In this document: positions 16,678 to 27,130 of the stretch, piece by piece
Position numbering within the stretch: position 1 is the first letter of the stretch
Layout: every line of letters begins with the position of its first letter
NCBI RefSeq assembly: GCF_000274605.1
Contig: NZ_AKNV01000004.1
Span: 186,001-250,000 of the forward strand
Source of the DNA: Helicobacter pylori NQ4053
GTDB taxonomy: Bacteria > Campylobacterota > Campylobacteria > Campylobacterales > Helicobacteraceae
Length of the DNA stretch: 64,000 nucleotides
Reading direction: 5' to 3'
Notes under the pieces: model-generated
Told to the model about the DNA's origin: nothing
Database searches by the model: none
Seen by the model: the letters and a program-made list of their open reading frames with translations, nothing else
Position numbers and translations under genes: made by a program

Positions 16678-16893
16678 CCCCATACATTTGCATCTAGCGT
16701 AGGAAGCGCGCAAAGTTACGCCTTTATAGATATGATGCGTGAGAGCTGTAAGGAATGCGTTGGAGCTCAAACTCTGTAAAATCCATTAGGCACACAGAAC
16801 AAGAACCAAACTCTCCTCCAACATCAGGAAGCCCAATCGTCTTTAGCGTTTGATCACTTCACAAAACGAGCCACGCAAAGTATTATATTTTAA
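16678..16893 (+). pseudogene. Possible gene remnant between alpB and hofG
   Basis: One frame reads ASSVGSAQSYAFIDMMRESC, then KECVGAQTL, a TAA at 16777, and continues NPLGTQNKNQTLLQHQEAQ to a second stop near 16891. The composition (paired Cys in a C-x2-C arrangement, Ser/Gln rich) is more protein-like than the neighbouring intergenic DNA, and there is no start codon or ribosome binding site. I do not recognise the source; a fragment of an outer-membrane protein gene is one possibility. Confidence 0.3.
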
Positions 16894-16933
16894 AAAATGC
16901 CTTGGAGTGTTTTTAACTTGCTGCGATTGGAAA

Positions 16934-18478
16934 TCAAAACTTCAGCGTGAGGTTGGTCATCATGTAACTTCTGTCTTGGTAATTAGCGCTAAAATCGCCA
17001 TCTGGGTTATTGAACTTGGGCGCTCCAAAATACCCTGCTTGATACCCTTTATTGATTCTAGCCCCATAATAAGTGATTCTAAAGTTGAGAAGAACCGATT
17101 CAGTGAACGCATAGCTCGCATTGAATTGCAAGGAGTATTCATTAGCCCTCCCCACTTGCCCTAACGCATTTTTATTCGCATGAGAGACGCGCCCAAAAAC
17201 ATGCCATGCAAAACGCTTATGGATCCCTCCAACAGAAGTGTAAAAAGTGAAAGTGTTCGCGTTAGTGATCGCATCAGCCAGCCCATCATAAGCCGTATTA
17301 TCCCAAAAATCATAGCCAATCATTCCGGCATGCCTAGTCGTTACTGAGATTTCATTACTGATATAGGAAGTGTTATTACCCCTTGGCATCGTGTGAGAGC
17401 CTAAAAAAGCGTCCGAATTGCCAAAGGTGTTATAAAAGCCAATGGACCAGTTGAAATTATCCCACCAAAAAACCTGGCGGATATTCAAAGTAACGCCATT
17501 CCTCCCCAACAACGATCCATGGGGCGTGCTGTCTTCTAAACTATAAGTGTTTGTCTCTGGGTTATACCACCCCCTATAGTATAAAGGGAAAGTTGTCATG
17601 ATCATGCTTTGAGAGCGAAAGCCGACATTTTCAAAATTCCTATTCGTGTCATAGACTAGCTTAAAGCCAGGAGCGTTATAAGTCTTAGGTGCAAAATAAT
17701 AAAAAAATTGAGCGTCTAAACCTTTATAAGAATAAGTCGTGGTGATCCCATGCCAGCCGTAATTGATGAAATCGTTGCTGTTATTAGGATTGCCTCCCTT
17801 TTTCAAATAAGGCACTGTCGCAAAAAACTCATAAATCCAAGAGTTAAACGCCAAACCTCTCCCAAAAGAGCTCCACCACCAAAACCTTAACCTTTGCGTT
17901 TCAGTCTTATAGGGCTGATAATACACTTCCCACCCCTGATTCGATCCGCTCATAAAATCAATATTCGCTTCATAACGCCCCGCTTTAAACCCAAAAACAT
18001 CTTTGTAATCGTATCGTAAAAAAGCGGTATCCACCACATAAGGCCTTGCATGATAGCTCGCTGATTGAGAAGTCCCCGCATAAGCAGGGCCAAGATACTT
18101 ATTAAAAAAGTATCCATGATAGCCCCCAATGAAATTCTCTACAATTGAGCCAAAAATCTTCCCGTTAGCTTGGTTAATATAATATTTAGTCTTATCGTAA
18201 GGAATGGCTGCAATCGCCCCACCCAAAGAGACAGAGAGCCTATGGTTTTCGGTGCCTTTAGGGAGTAAATTGACTTTGACTTGCGCTAAAGTTACAATAT
18301 CTATAAAACTTTCAGTAGGATAAATCCCTTTTTTAGTATTGATTTGCGAATTGTTAAAACCAATCTTAGAAAAGTTCTCCACACGACCACTAAACCGATA
18401 ATCAAAAGCTTCTACAGGACACAATAAAAACGATAAAAGCGATAAAGAAGAAGTCAGAAAATACTTTTCTTGCTTCAT
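16934..18478 (-). CDS. hofG: Hof-family outer-membrane protein HofG
   Basis: The 514-residue protein begins MKQEKYFLTSSLSLLSFLLC with a signal peptide ending near VEAF and then has alternating aromatic residues typical of a beta-barrel, ending MMTNLTLKF with a C-terminal Phe. It matches the Hof group of H. pylori outer-membrane proteins, whose members resemble OprD-type porins; the substrate is unknown. I chose the ATG at 18478 because GGGAG lies seven bases upstream; an earlier in-frame start at 18580 would put 34 atypical residues before the signal. An AT palindrome lies 42 bases upstream. Confidence 0.88.
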   Translation of the reverse strand: MKQEKYFLTSSLSLLSFLLCPVEAFDYRFSGRVENFSKIGFNNSQINTKKGIYPTESFIDIVTLAQVKVNLLPKGTENHRLSVSLGGAIAAIPYDKTKYYINQANGKIFGSIVENFIGGYHGYFFNKYLGPAYAGTSQSASYHARPYVVDTAFLRYDYKDVFGFKAGRYEANIDFMSGSNQGWEVYYQPYKTETQRLRFWWWSSFGRGLAFNSWIYEFFATVPYLKKGGNPNNSNDFINYGWHGITTTYSYKGLDAQFFYYFAPKTYNAPGFKLVYDTNRNFENVGFRSQSMIMTTFPLYYRGWYNPETNTYSLEDSTPHGSLLGRNGVTLNIRQVFWWDNFNWSIGFYNTFGNSDAFLGSHTMPRGNNTSYISNEISVTTRHAGMIGYDFWDNTAYDGLADAITNANTFTFYTSVGGIHKRFAWHVFGRVSHANKNALGQVGRANEYSLQFNASYAFTESVLLNFRITYYGARINKGYQAGYFGAPKFNNPDGDFSANYQDRSYMMTNLTLKF

Positions 18479-18519
18479 TAAACTCTCCCTAATTTTAATT
18501 GTATGATCTTTTTTGTTTA

Positions 18520-18535
18520 GATTATAATTATAATC
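18520..18535 (-). promoter_or_regulatory. AT-rich palindrome upstream of hofG
   Basis: GATTATAATTATAATC is a perfect 16-base palindrome containing two overlapping TATAAT-like hexamers. It lies about 42 bases upstream of the hofG ATG. It could be the hofG -10 region and an operator for a metal-responsive regulator; AT-rich palindromes of this type are bound by Fur and NikR in this species. No specific regulator can be assigned from sequence. Confidence 0.4.
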
Positions 18536-18693
18536 AAAAAAAAAACAGCATGAAGTTAAGATATTAATTAAAATCCGCAACCCTATTTTACAAAAAATAA
18601 CCTTTCATTGTAAATTGGTTTAAAATTAAAGGATTAAAATCATATATTTGTTACTTCTAAAGAGCGTTTTATTTTTGATTGGACTCATTACGC

Positions 18694-18828
18694 ATGAAAT
18701 TCTCGCTTCTTTTAACCCTCTTTTTTGTTTTTGCGCGAGCGTTTTTATTTCTTCACTTCTTTAATCGCTTCAAAGAAAATAGCCACACGCGCTCAAATTT
18801 TAAAACTTATAAGAAATTTCAAACCTAG
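18694..18828 (+). CDS. Possible small secreted or orphan peptide, 44 residues
   Basis: A short frame starts MKFSLLLTLFFVFARAFLFL, which looks like a signal peptide, and continues FNRFKENSHTRSNFKTYKKFQT to a TAG. It runs convergently into the 3' end of frpB2 and overlaps its ancestral stop region at 18800. There is no strong ribosome binding site. It may be a relic of a longer secreted-protein gene whose body has been lost. Confidence 0.25.
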   Translation: MKFSLLLTLFFVFARAFLFLHFFNRFKENSHTRSNFKTYKKFQT

Positions 18829-21242
18829 CGTTAAAGCCAGGCTCTGCCATGCCCCTTGCGTATTTGTCTTGATTGGGTTTCATCAGGACTCATTACCGGG
18901 CTTGCTTGATCAATGTATTGTTGGTTAAAAACATTGTTAAACACCGCGTTCAGGCTCAACCCTTTGAGTTTTTTGTAAGTGGGCTTGTAAGTGATAAAGA
19001 AACTGCTCACCCCATAACCGGGTTTATGCACATGAAAAATCCCGGGCGTTTTAGGGCAATTACTAGGCCGTCTGTCAATATCCGTAGGGCCGTTACGATA
19101 AGGGCTATAAGAGCAATAGCTCAAATCCGTAACAAAGCGTGAAAGCCAAGTGATGCTAAGGCCTGTGCGTGGGATTATATAGCTTGCCGTTAAAATAAAC
19201 ACATTGCCGGTTGTAGCCGCCAATTCATACACGTCAGCGATCAAACGCCCCTTTAAAGAAGGCCATGATCGCGCCACGCTCAAGCCTAAAGAAAAGCCCT
19301 TGTATTTAGCTGTCCCTGAAACTTCATAACCCGGCACATAAATAATATCTTGCGCGGGCAAATTGGTGACAAAAAGCGTTGAAGAAAATTGATTGATGTA
19401 ATTAGAAATCAGTTGGACAAAACCGGCAGCCCTGAAATCAAAATACTTACTGCTGTATTCGGTGTTAAATTCCACATTTTGCCCAATCTCTGGCTTTAAA
19501 TTGCGGTTATAGCGCAAATTATCTTGACGCATCCACACCAAACCTCCAGGCATAGGGCCTCTGGTTACATACGCGTAAGAAAGCCTGAAATTCAAATTTT
19601 CTAAAGGCGAGACATTTAAAGCCGCACTAGGGCTAAACCCTTGGGTTATGTGCAATTGCCAGTCTTTATCCACTAAAGTATAGACATCATAACGAGTCCC
19701 TGCCCCTAAAGTTACCATAGGGTGCAAGGTGTAATTCGCTTGCGCATACACCCCAACCACATTCGCCGTAGCGCCATTTCGTTGGCAACGCCCGTTCATG
19801 TTAGGATCATTAGGGCTTGTAACCCTTAAGCATGCGTCAGGGGCATCGCCGGGCTTGACTAATTCGCTATTAGGGATCGCTTTATCAAAAGTGGTTAAGT
19901 TTTGGTAATTCAACCCGTATTCCAAAAGATTGTCATTTTTATGATCTATGGTGTGGATCACATTCGCATTGAACCCGGAATTGATGATGAATAAATTTTT
20001 ATTAGCCACCACAGAACCCCCTCCAAGGCTTTTAAAAGTGATGGAGCAAGTTTGTTTAGTAGCGTCATAAATGCCCCCTTGCGCCACGCATTGATTTTCT
20101 TCACCTTGAGAGAGCTGCGGGTTTGGGGTGAAAGGGATGATAGCCGCTATATCGCTAGGCCTAAAAAGCGGATCAATTTGGACATTTCTAATGCTTGTAT
20201 AACCATTGATTTTTAATTTAGGATCACCAAAACGGCTCCCCCCTTCTCTTTCATAATTCAAACTCACGTTATGCACTAAATTGACGCTATAAGTTTTAAA
20301 CAAACTAGCGTCATTTTCAAACAAGCAATCATCAGGGTTTTTCTCGTTAGGGAAAGCGTTAAAATCGCCGCAAGAATAGGGTAAAAAAGTGCCGGTAAAA
20401 TTCGCTCTTAAAGGGCGATTAGCGTTATCTCTAGTCATGTTGTAACTGAGCGTTAAGGTATCTCTATCGCTCAAATAACCATTGATCTTAGCCATCACAT
20501 TGTTTTGCTCGCTAGGGCTTGCTGTAACTTTATTCTCCGCTTTAGGGTCAAAAAGATTTTTCATCGCATTATCCCCATCACGATAATAAAAAATATTTTG
20601 GTGCGTGTAATACAAAAGCGCATCAAAATGATGGTTACGATAAGCGCCCATAATGGTTTCCCTGTCCCCAAAGTTGGTTAAAAAAGTGGCAGCCCCACTC
20701 ATGGCGTAGTCTTTACCCTTAGGGATAAAATCGCTCGCGCTTCTAGTCTCCATTTTGATCGCACCAATCAAAGCCATAGGCCCCGCACTCGCTTGAGCCG
20801 CCCCCTTAGTAACCACCACGCTTTTAAGCATTCCAGGGTCAATAATCGTATTGCCTTGATGCCCATAGCTTGCGCCCATTTGCGCCGCGCCATCCACCGT
20901 AACCCTAGCCAATCTGTCTTCAATACCGCGCACATAAATTTTTTGCGCTATCACCGCACCTCCGCCCACATTGATATTGGGGTTTCTTCTAAACATGTCG
21001 CTGATTTGGTTGGCTTGCCTTCTTTCTAATTCCTTACTTGAAATGATTGTCTGGTTGTTGTAATTAAAGATTTTAGCCGCTTGAGTGGTAACTTTACCCA
21101 GAGTGTGTTGGGCGTTCTTTTCTTTTTTCCTTTCTGTCTTTCTTTCTTCTTTTTCTTCTTCTTTAGCCTCTAATTCAAACGTTCCTAATAAGGACAAAAA
21201 AATAGAAAAACTACAATATTTCCTAAAACGCTTGTCATTCAT
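18800..21242 (-). pseudogene. frpB2: TonB-dependent iron/heme receptor FrpB2 with frameshifted C-terminus
   Basis: The protein is a TonB-dependent outer-membrane receptor: signal peptide in the first 26 residues, a plug domain near residues 65-170 (RNPNINVGGGAVIAQKIYVRG, GQGN-like GHQGNTIIDPGMLK), and a 22-strand-type barrel. The frame in use ends at 18831 with SPDETQSRQIRKGHGRAWL. The other frame continues QDKYARGMAEPGF to FEISYKF at 18800, which is the normal C-terminal strand with final Phe. One extra base in the G3 tract at 18875-18877 (CCC on the coding strand) explains the shift. Loss of the final strand would probably impair barrel assembly. The rest of the 2.4 kb is intact. Confidence 0.88.
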
Positions 21243-21320
21243 TCTTAAAATCCTAAATATGATAATAATTTCTCTTAAAAAATAAAGGTGTTATTATAAT
21301 CAAAAAAATATTACAATCAC
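21243..21320 (-). promoter_or_regulatory. Probable metal-regulated promoter region of frpB2
   Basis: Upstream of the frpB2 ATG, the minus strand has TTTGATTATAATAACACC (a TATAAT -10) and, closer to the gene, AAATTATTATCATATTT, which partly resembles the AT-rich Fur operator. Iron or nickel control of an frpB-type gene would be expected in the family. The match is imperfect and I would not claim a specific operator. Confidence 0.35.
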
Positions 21321-21425
21321 CTTAAAAGAGCTAGCCATTTTTAACAAACAAATGATAAACTTTTAGAAAAATCCCACAAAAACCCCTTTCAAAACGCGCA
21401 GAATGCGAAATAATAAAGGGTAATT

Positions 21426-21857
21426 TTATCTTATTCTCACTTTTTTATTTTTATAAAGCCTGAATATTTTAGAACTAGTGCTTTCAAACAAACCCCTTTC
21501 ATCGCTCACAATCACATCAGCGAGGCTGGAAGCGATTTCTTTATCATAAGCGCATTGGGTGAGGTTGGCTGAGGTGCTATAGAGCGTTTTAAAACGCTTT
21601 AAAAAATCCCCATGCCTGCCTTTAATCACACGAACGGCTTTAGAGTTAGGGTAAATAAAAGTAGTTTTAGCGCTTCTTCTGATGAGGTTTTTAAACGCGT
21701 TGGGCGCGCGCACCAGGCTTTTTAGGGTGCTAAAATCAACGCTTTCTATTAAAACGCTTTGGTTTTTAGGGCGCTTTTTTAAGGCGTTGAGCTTTTCGCT
21801 GTCTTTAGAAAGCAGTCCTATAGTGGTATCGCTTTGAACGAGATACACTAACGCCAT
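21426..21857 (-). CDS. YrdC/Sua5-like protein, short
   Basis: The 143-residue protein matches part of the Sua5/YciO/YrdC fold: LVQSDTTIGLLSKDSEKLNALKKRPKNQ resembles the N-terminal PT(D/E)T.YGL..... and KxR motifs, and STSANLTQ resembles the SAN motif. Full YrdC enzymes make the threonylcarbamoyl-adenylate for tRNA t6A; this shorter member may have a related or regulatory role. The ATG at 21857 lies four bases after the carB stop, so translation is probably coupled to carB. No separate ribosome binding site is obvious. Confidence 0.65.
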   Translation of the reverse strand: MALVYLVQSDTTIGLLSKDSEKLNALKKRPKNQSVLIESVDFSTLKSLVRAPNAFKNLIRRSAKTTFIYPNSKAVRVIKGRHGDFLKRFKTLYSTSANLTQCAYDKEIASSLADVIVSDERGLFESTSSKIFRLYKNKKVRIR

Positions 21858-21861
21858 CAAA

Positions 21862-24800
21862 TTACTTCAAATAATCTTGTAAGGCTAACAACTCGTCTTT
21901 TTGAGAGCTTTCTTCTAACGCTAAAAGTAAGACTTCTATCGCGCTTAAAGTCGTGAAATAACTCACATGGTTTTTAAGCACAGAAGCGCGAATGAGTTTG
22001 GCATCATCTTGAGATTTGTGATCGCTGGTGTTGATAGCCATGCTGATTTCCCCATTCATCATCAAATCCATGATATTGGGGCGGCCTTCAGAGATTTTAA
22101 GCACTTTTAAAGACTTCACCCCGGCTTTTTCCAAAGCTTTATGCGTGCCTTCTGTAGCGCACAATTCAAAGCCTAACTGAACCAATCGTTTCATTAAAAC
22201 GCACGCTTCTTCTTTATCCTTATCTTTAATAGAAACAAAAATAAGCCCCTTGTTTTTGATGGGGTTAAAGCAAGCCGTTTGAGCCTTAAAAAATGCAAGC
22301 CCTAAAGATCTAGCAATCCCCATCACTTCGCCGGTGCTTTTCATCTCAGGCCCTAAAATCAAATCCGATCCATAAAGTTTATTAAAAGGGAAAACCGCTT
22401 CTTTTAAAGCCACAAAATGGGGCATTTTAGGCTTATAAACGCCTTTAGAATATTCTACGATATTTTTTTTATCATAGAACTTCAAGGCTTCTTTCAAGTC
22501 TTCTAGCACCATAACCCTAGTCGCCACTTTGGCTAAAGGAACGCCTAAAGCTTTGCTTAAAAAAGGCACGGTTCGGCTGGCTCTGGGATTGACTTCAATC
22601 AAATACAGCGAATTTTCATAAACAGCAAATTGGATATTCAATAGCCCTACTACGCCTAAATGCAGAGCGATTTTCGCACTCACTCGCTCAATTTCATCTA
22701 AAATTTCAGGGCTTAGAGTGGAAGGGATAAAGCATGCAGAGTCGCCTGAATGGATACCGGCTTCTTCAATATGCTGTAAAATGCCGGCAATATAGACCTC
22801 TTTTTTATCGCAAATAACATCCACATCTAATTCCACCGCTTTTTCTAAAAACTTATCAATGAGGAGCGGATTTTTAGGGCTAACCTCTAAAGCATGCGTA
22901 ACGCTTTCTAAATAATGGCACAATTCCTCAATATTTTCTAAAATTTGCATGTGTTGGCCACCTAGCACATAACTAGGGCGCACAATGATAGGGAAACCAA
23001 TCACGTTAGCGATGCTATAAGCTTCATCAACGCTCTTAGCCATGCCGTTTTTGGGCTGCTTGATGTCAAGCTCTTTTAAAAAGAGGGAAAACTTTTCTCT
23101 ATCTTCAGCAATGTCAATCACCTTAAAAGGCGTGCCAATAATGGGGGCTTGCATTTTAGCTAGATCTTTAGCGAGTTTTAAAGGGGTTTGTCCTCCAAAA
23201 TGCACGATAATGCCATCCACTCGCTCCCTTTGAATGATGCTTTTCACGCATTCAAAATGAATGGGTTCAAAATAAAGCGTGTCGCTCGTGTCATAATCCG
23301 TGCTTACGGTTTCTGGGTTGCAATTGAGCATGACGCTTTTAATGTTCAAATCTTTTAAAGCAAAGCTCGCATGCACGCAACAATAATCAAATTCAATGCC
23401 TTGACCGATGCGGTTAGGCCCAGAACCTATGATTAGGATTTTCTTTTCTTGTTTTTCTTGTTTGTTTTCAATAGGGGGCAAAGGGTTAGGGGCATAGGTG
23501 GAATACAAATAAGGCGTGAGCGATAAAAACTCCGCCGCGCAAGTGTCCACTTCTTCAAAATTGGGCGCGATTTGTAAATTAGATCTAGCTAATTCCACTT
23601 CAAAAGGACTCACCTCTAAATTTTCATTTTCTTTGATTTTAGCGGCAATCCTGGCATCGCTAAAGCCTAAATTTTTAAGCCCTCTTAATTTTTTAGCGTC
23701 CGTTAAAACGCTAGAATTGATGCTTTCTTCTGCTTTGACTAGTTTTTGAATTTGAGATAAAAACCACCTGTCAATCTGGCATAATTCAAACACTTCATCA
23801 ACGCTAACGCCGAGCCTGAACGCATCAGCGATATAGAGCAAGCGCTTGGGATTGGGCCGGCGGATTTCCTTTTTGATCGCTTCTAAATCTTTGCTTAAAG
23901 ATTCAAACCCTAGCCAATTGTTTTCCAAAGAGCATAACGCTTTTTGTAAGGCTTCTAAGAAATTCCCCCCTATCGCCATCACTTCGCCAATGCTTTTCAT
24001 AGAAGTCCCTAAAGTGCTAGAAACACCGGCAAATTTTTCAAACGCAAAGCGAGGGATTTTCACCACAATATAATCTAATGCAGGCTCAAAGCTCGCCGGG
24101 GTGTTGGTAATATCGTTTTTAATTTCATCTAAACTAAAACCCACCGCAAGCATGGTAGCGACTTTTGCAATGGGAAACCCGGTCGCTTTTGACGCTAAAG
24201 CGGAGCTGCGGCTCACTCGTGGGTTCATTTCAATCACGACCATTCTTAAAGTCTCTGGGTGGATCGCAAATTGCACATTACTCCCGCCCGTATCCACGCC
24301 AATTTCTCTTAAAATCGCAAAGCTCGCATCGCGCATGCGTTGGTATTCTTTATCGGTTAAGGTGAGGCTTGGAGCGATGGTGATGCTATCGCCGGTATGA
24401 ACGCCCATGGGGTCAATATTTTCAATGCAGCACACAATGATGCAATTATCCTTGCTGTCTCGTATGACCTCCATTTCGTATTCTTTCCACCCCAATAAGG
24501 ACTCTTCAATCAAAATTTCATTAATGGGCGAAGCGTCCAGGGCGTTTTTAGCCAATTCTTGAAACTCTTCAATATTATAAGCGACCCCACTCCCCCCACC
24601 AGCCAGAGTGAAACTCGCTCTAATAATGGCTGGAAAGCCAATTTCACTAATGGCTTCTAGGGCTTCTAACTCGTTATAAGCGTAACGCCCTTTAGGCAAA
24701 TCCATCCCAATTTTTAACATCGCTTCTTTGAAAGCCTGCCTGTCTTCGCCTTTCTTAATCGCTTCAATCTTAGCCCCTAAAAGCTCCACGCCTTCTAACA

Positions 24801-25119
24801 TGCCCTTTTGGTGCATTTGCATGACCGCATTCAAAGCGGTTTGCCCGCCCATTGTGGGTAAAATAGCGTCAATCTTTTCCTTTTTGATGATAGCGGCGAT
24901 ATTTTCTGGGGTGATGGGTTGGATATAAGTTTGATGAGAAAATTCAGGATCAGTCATCACGGTGGCCGGGTTAGAATTGATTAAAATCACTCTATAACCT
25001 AAAGATTTTAAGGTTTTACAACTTTGAGTCCCTGAGTAGTCAAACTCACAAGCTTGCCCGATCACAATAGGGCCTGAGCCTATCAGTAGAATGTTGGAAA
25101 TATCGGTGCGTTTAGGCAT
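21862..25119 (-). CDS. carB: Carbamoyl-phosphate synthase large subunit
   Basis: The 1,085-residue protein has the duplicated architecture of CarB: two ATP-grasp synthetase halves ([18 protein letters not shown] near the start and [16 protein letters not shown] near residue 555), an oligomerisation domain between them, and an MGS-like allosteric domain at the C-terminus ([21 protein letters not shown]). It makes carbamoyl phosphate for pyrimidine and arginine synthesis, using ammonia channelled from the CarA subunit, which is not in this window. GGATTAGTT precedes the ATG. The length is typical and the frame intact. Confidence 0.97.
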   Translation of the reverse strand: MPKRTDISNILLIGSGPIVIGQACEFDYSGTQSCKTLKSLGYRVILINSNPATVMTDPEFSHQTYIQPITPENIAAIIKKEKIDAILPTMGGQTALNAVMQMHQKGMLEGVELLGAKIEAIKKGEDRQAFKEAMLKIGMDLPKGRYAYNELEALEAISEIGFPAIIRASFTLAGGGSGVAYNIEEFQELAKNALDASPINEILIEESLLGWKEYEMEVIRDSKDNCIIVCCIENIDPMGVHTGDSITIAPSLTLTDKEYQRMRDASFAILREIGVDTGGSNVQFAIHPETLRMVVIEMNPRVSRSSALASKATGFPIAKVATMLAVGFSLDEIKNDITNTPASFEPALDYIVVKIPRFAFEKFAGVSSTLGTSMKSIGEVMAIGGNFLEALQKALCSLENNWLGFESLSKDLEAIKKEIRRPNPKRLLYIADAFRLGVSVDEVFELCQIDRWFLSQIQKLVKAEESINSSVLTDAKKLRGLKNLGFSDARIAAKIKENENLEVSPFEVELARSNLQIAPNFEEVDTCAAEFLSLTPYLYSTYAPNPLPPIENKQEKQEKKILIIGSGPNRIGQGIEFDYCCVHASFALKDLNIKSVMLNCNPETVSTDYDTSDTLYFEPIHFECVKSIIQRERVDGIIVHFGGQTPLKLAKDLAKMQAPIIGTPFKVIDIAEDREKFSLFLKELDIKQPKNGMAKSVDEAYSIANVIGFPIIVRPSYVLGGQHMQILENIEELCHYLESVTHALEVSPKNPLLIDKFLEKAVELDVDVICDKKEVYIAGILQHIEEAGIHSGDSACFIPSTLSPEILDEIERVSAKIALHLGVVGLLNIQFAVYENSLYLIEVNPRASRTVPFLSKALGVPLAKVATRVMVLEDLKEALKFYDKKNIVEYSKGVYKPKMPHFVALKEAVFPFNKLYGSDLILGPEMKSTGEVMGIARSLGLAFFKAQTACFNPIKNKGLIFVSIKDKDKEEACVLMKRLVQLGFELCATEGTHKALEKAGVKSLKVLKISEGRPNIMDLMMNGEISMAINTSDHKSQDDAKLIRASVLKNHVSYFTTLSAIEVLLLALEESSQKDELLALQDYLK

Positions 25120-25216
25120 AACTAATCCTTAAAGAAAGAATATAAAATGAAGTGTTATTAGCTTTAAAATATTTTTTATTAGGTTTTTGCGTGGTATCCC
25201 CCCCTATTTTTTCAAA

Positions 25217-25909
25217 CTATTTGTCTCTGTCTGAAAAAATACCAATGATTTGCAAGATAGAAATAAAGACATTCAAAAAGTCTAAATACAAGCTCACCGC
25301 CGCATCAATGGGGCTATCATACATGCCTTTAACGATGTTTTGGGTGTCATAAGCGATGTAAAGACTGAATAAAATCGCGCTCGCTCCCGCAATGACAACC
25401 TGGAACATGGGGCTACCCAAAAACAAGTTAATGAGCGAACACACCACCACCACAATCAAAGCGATAAAAAGCATTTTACCCATATTCGCTAGATCGTTTT
25501 TGGTCTTAAGGGCATACACGCTCATCAAACCAAAAACAATGGTTGTCATGCCCAAAGCTTGCCAAACCGCTCCTAAACCAGCTTTTGCAATCACCATACC
25601 CAACAAAGGCACCAAAGTAACCCCTGATAATGAAGTGAAAGCAAACAGCATGAATAAATTCAATCCGGGCTTAGATTTAGAAAACATCAAACCAAAAAGC
25701 GCCGCAATTTCAGCGATAAAAAACACCCATTTATACTGCACTACGGCTTGAAAATTCATTAAACCCAGTAACGCCCCGATAGTCGCTAATAACAAACTGC
25801 CTGCAAAGAACTTGTAAGTCGTTTTAACAAAACCCACCAGCTCGCTTTCATGCAATAAAGAATCTTCTGCATACGCATTACGAGAATCAGCTCTGTCATA
25901 CAATGCCAT
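25217..25909 (-). CDS. BAX inhibitor-1 (YccA/YbhL) family membrane protein
   Basis: The 230-residue protein has about seven hydrophobic segments and the family marker near the C-terminus, SLYIAYDTQNIVKGMYDSPIDAAVSLYLDFLNVF. Members are inner-membrane proteins, some of which act as pH-sensitive calcium leaks or interact with the FtsH protease; the role in this organism is unknown. The ATG is preceded by AAGGAG (with 'gtaaaac'). It is divergent from gapA across a 142-base gap. I do not use a gene symbol because the family has several names. Confidence 0.85.
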   Translation of the reverse strand: MALYDRADSRNAYAEDSLLHESELVGFVKTTYKFFAGSLLLATIGALLGLMNFQAVVQYKWVFFIAEIAALFGLMFSKSKPGLNLFMLFAFTSLSGVTLVPLLGMVIAKAGLGAVWQALGMTTIVFGLMSVYALKTKNDLANMGKMLFIALIVVVVCSLINLFLGSPMFQVVIAGASAILFSLYIAYDTQNIVKGMYDSPIDAAVSLYLDFLNVFISILQIIGIFSDRDK

Positions 25910-25950
25910 GTTTTACTCCTTGAATTCAACTCAATAAATAATTTTAATTA

Positions 25951-25974
25951 ACCTACAGCTAGGTCCAATATAAT
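25951..25974 (+). promoter_or_regulatory. gapA: gapA promoter with a small inverted repeat
   Basis: TATAAT at 25969-25974 lies 78 bases before the gapA ATG. Just upstream, ACCTA and TAGGT form a 5-base inverted repeat around CAGC (25951-25964), close to where a repressor or activator could bind at the -35 region. The divergent BI-1 gene starts on the other side of the gap. Confidence 0.4.
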
Positions 25975-26051
25975 AGCGCAAAATGTAGTAAAATACCAAA
26001 CAAAACCCCCTAAAATTGAAATTGAAGTCTGAAAATAGGATAATAGTTACG

Positions 26052-27050
26052 ATGAAAATTTTTATCAATGGATTTGGCCGCATTGGGAGATGCGTTTTAA
26101 GAGCGGTTTTAGAGCGTAGCGATACAAACCCTGACTTAAAAGTGATAGGCATCAATGACCCCGCTAATTGGGAAATTCTCGCTTATCTTTTAGAGCATGA
26201 CAGCGCGCATGGGTTGCTTTTTAAAGAGGTGCGTTACTCTAATCATAAGCTTATTATCGGCTCATTAGAAATCCCTGTTTTTAATAGCATCAAAGACTTG
26301 AAAGGCGTGGGTGTTATCCTAGAGTGTTCAGGGAAGTTTTTAGAGCCTAAAACGCTAGAAAATTACCTTTTGCTTGGGGCTAAAAAGGTGTTGTTATCCG
26401 CTCCCTTTATGGGCGAATACGATGAAAAACAATACCCCACTTTAGTGTATGGGGTCAATCATTTTCTCTATCAAAACCAAGCCATTGTTTCTAACGCCTC
26501 TTGCACGACTAACGCTATCGCGCCCATTTGCGCGATTTTAGACAAAGCTTTTAGCATTAAAGAGGGCATGCTAACGACCATTCATAGCTACACGAGCGAT
26601 CAAAAACTCATTGATTTGGCCCACCCTTTGGATAAACGGCGCTCCAGAGCGGCCGCAAGCAATATTATCCCTACCACCACTAAAGCCGCCCTAGCCTTGC
26701 ATAAAGTTTTACCCAACCTCAAAAACAAAATGCATGGGCATAGCGTGAGAGTGCCTAGCCTTGATGTGTCCATGATAGATTTGAGTTTGTTTTTAGAAAA
26801 AAAGGCCTTTAAAGATCCGATCAACGATTTGTTGATTGAAGCTTCCAAAGGGGATTTAAAAGGCGTGTTAGAGATAGATTTAAAAGAAAGGGTGAGTTCT
26901 GATTTCATTTCCAATCCCAGTAGCGTTATCATTGCGCCTGATTTGACTTTCACGCTAGAGAATATGGTCAAAATCATGGGGTGGTATGATAACGAATGGG
27001 GGTATTCTAATCGTTTGGTGGATATGGCGCAGTTTATGTATCATTATTGA
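26052..27050 (+). CDS. gapA: Glyceraldehyde-3-phosphate dehydrogenase
   Basis: The 332-residue enzyme has the Rossmann motif INGFGRIGR (residues 5-13), the catalytic SNASCTTN with Cys151, and the general base His178 in [10 protein letters not shown]. It oxidises glyceraldehyde 3-phosphate or runs in the gluconeogenic direction; this species carries two GAPDH genes and this is one of them. I start at the ATG at 26052 because AGGATAA precedes it and the fold begins at once; the upstream in-frame start would add 12 residues with no family support. The gene stands alone, followed by vlpC after 80 bases. Confidence 0.93.
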   Translation: MKIFINGFGRIGRCVLRAVLERSDTNPDLKVIGINDPANWEILAYLLEHDSAHGLLFKEVRYSNHKLIIGSLEIPVFNSIKDLKGVGVILECSGKFLEPKTLENYLLLGAKKVLLSAPFMGEYDEKQYPTLVYGVNHFLYQNQAIVSNASCTTNAIAPICAILDKAFSIKEGMLTTIHSYTSDQKLIDLAHPLDKRRSRAAASNIIPTTTKAALALHKVLPNLKNKMHGHSVRVPSLDVSMIDLSLFLEKKAFKDPINDLLIEASKGDLKGVLEIDLKERVSSDFISNPSSVIIAPDLTFTLENMVKIMGWYDNEWGYSNRLVDMAQFMYHY

Positions 27051-27092
27051 GTCATTTTGCGAATCTTTTTGAGTTTGTTTAACATCAAATTG

Positions 27093-27098
27093 TATAAT
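27093..27098 (+). promoter_or_regulatory. -10 element of vlpC
   Basis: TATAAT in AAATTGTATAATGTGGG lies 33 bases before the vlpC ATG and 43 bases after the gapA stop. The sequence TG directly before it resembles an extended -10. Confidence 0.55.
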
Positions 27099-27130
27099 GT
27101 GGGATTTAATAAAAACGATTGGAGTTTTAA

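Larger units (their letters stand above)
16136..16930. repeat. 30-bp direct repeat bounding a 765-bp segment
   Basis: CCTTGGAGTGTTTTTAACT followed by a CTGCGATT core occurs at 16136-16166 and again at 16900-16930 with only about two differences. The second copy abuts the 3' end of hofG. The segment between them holds the second and third intergenic repeats, the inverted repeats and the gene remnant, so the pair may mark a duplication or insertion boundary. Confidence 0.7.

Noticed and set aside
16850..17164. 104-codon plus-strand frame overlapping the 3' end of hofG
   Set aside because: It is mostly antisense to hofG, which is a clear outer-membrane protein.
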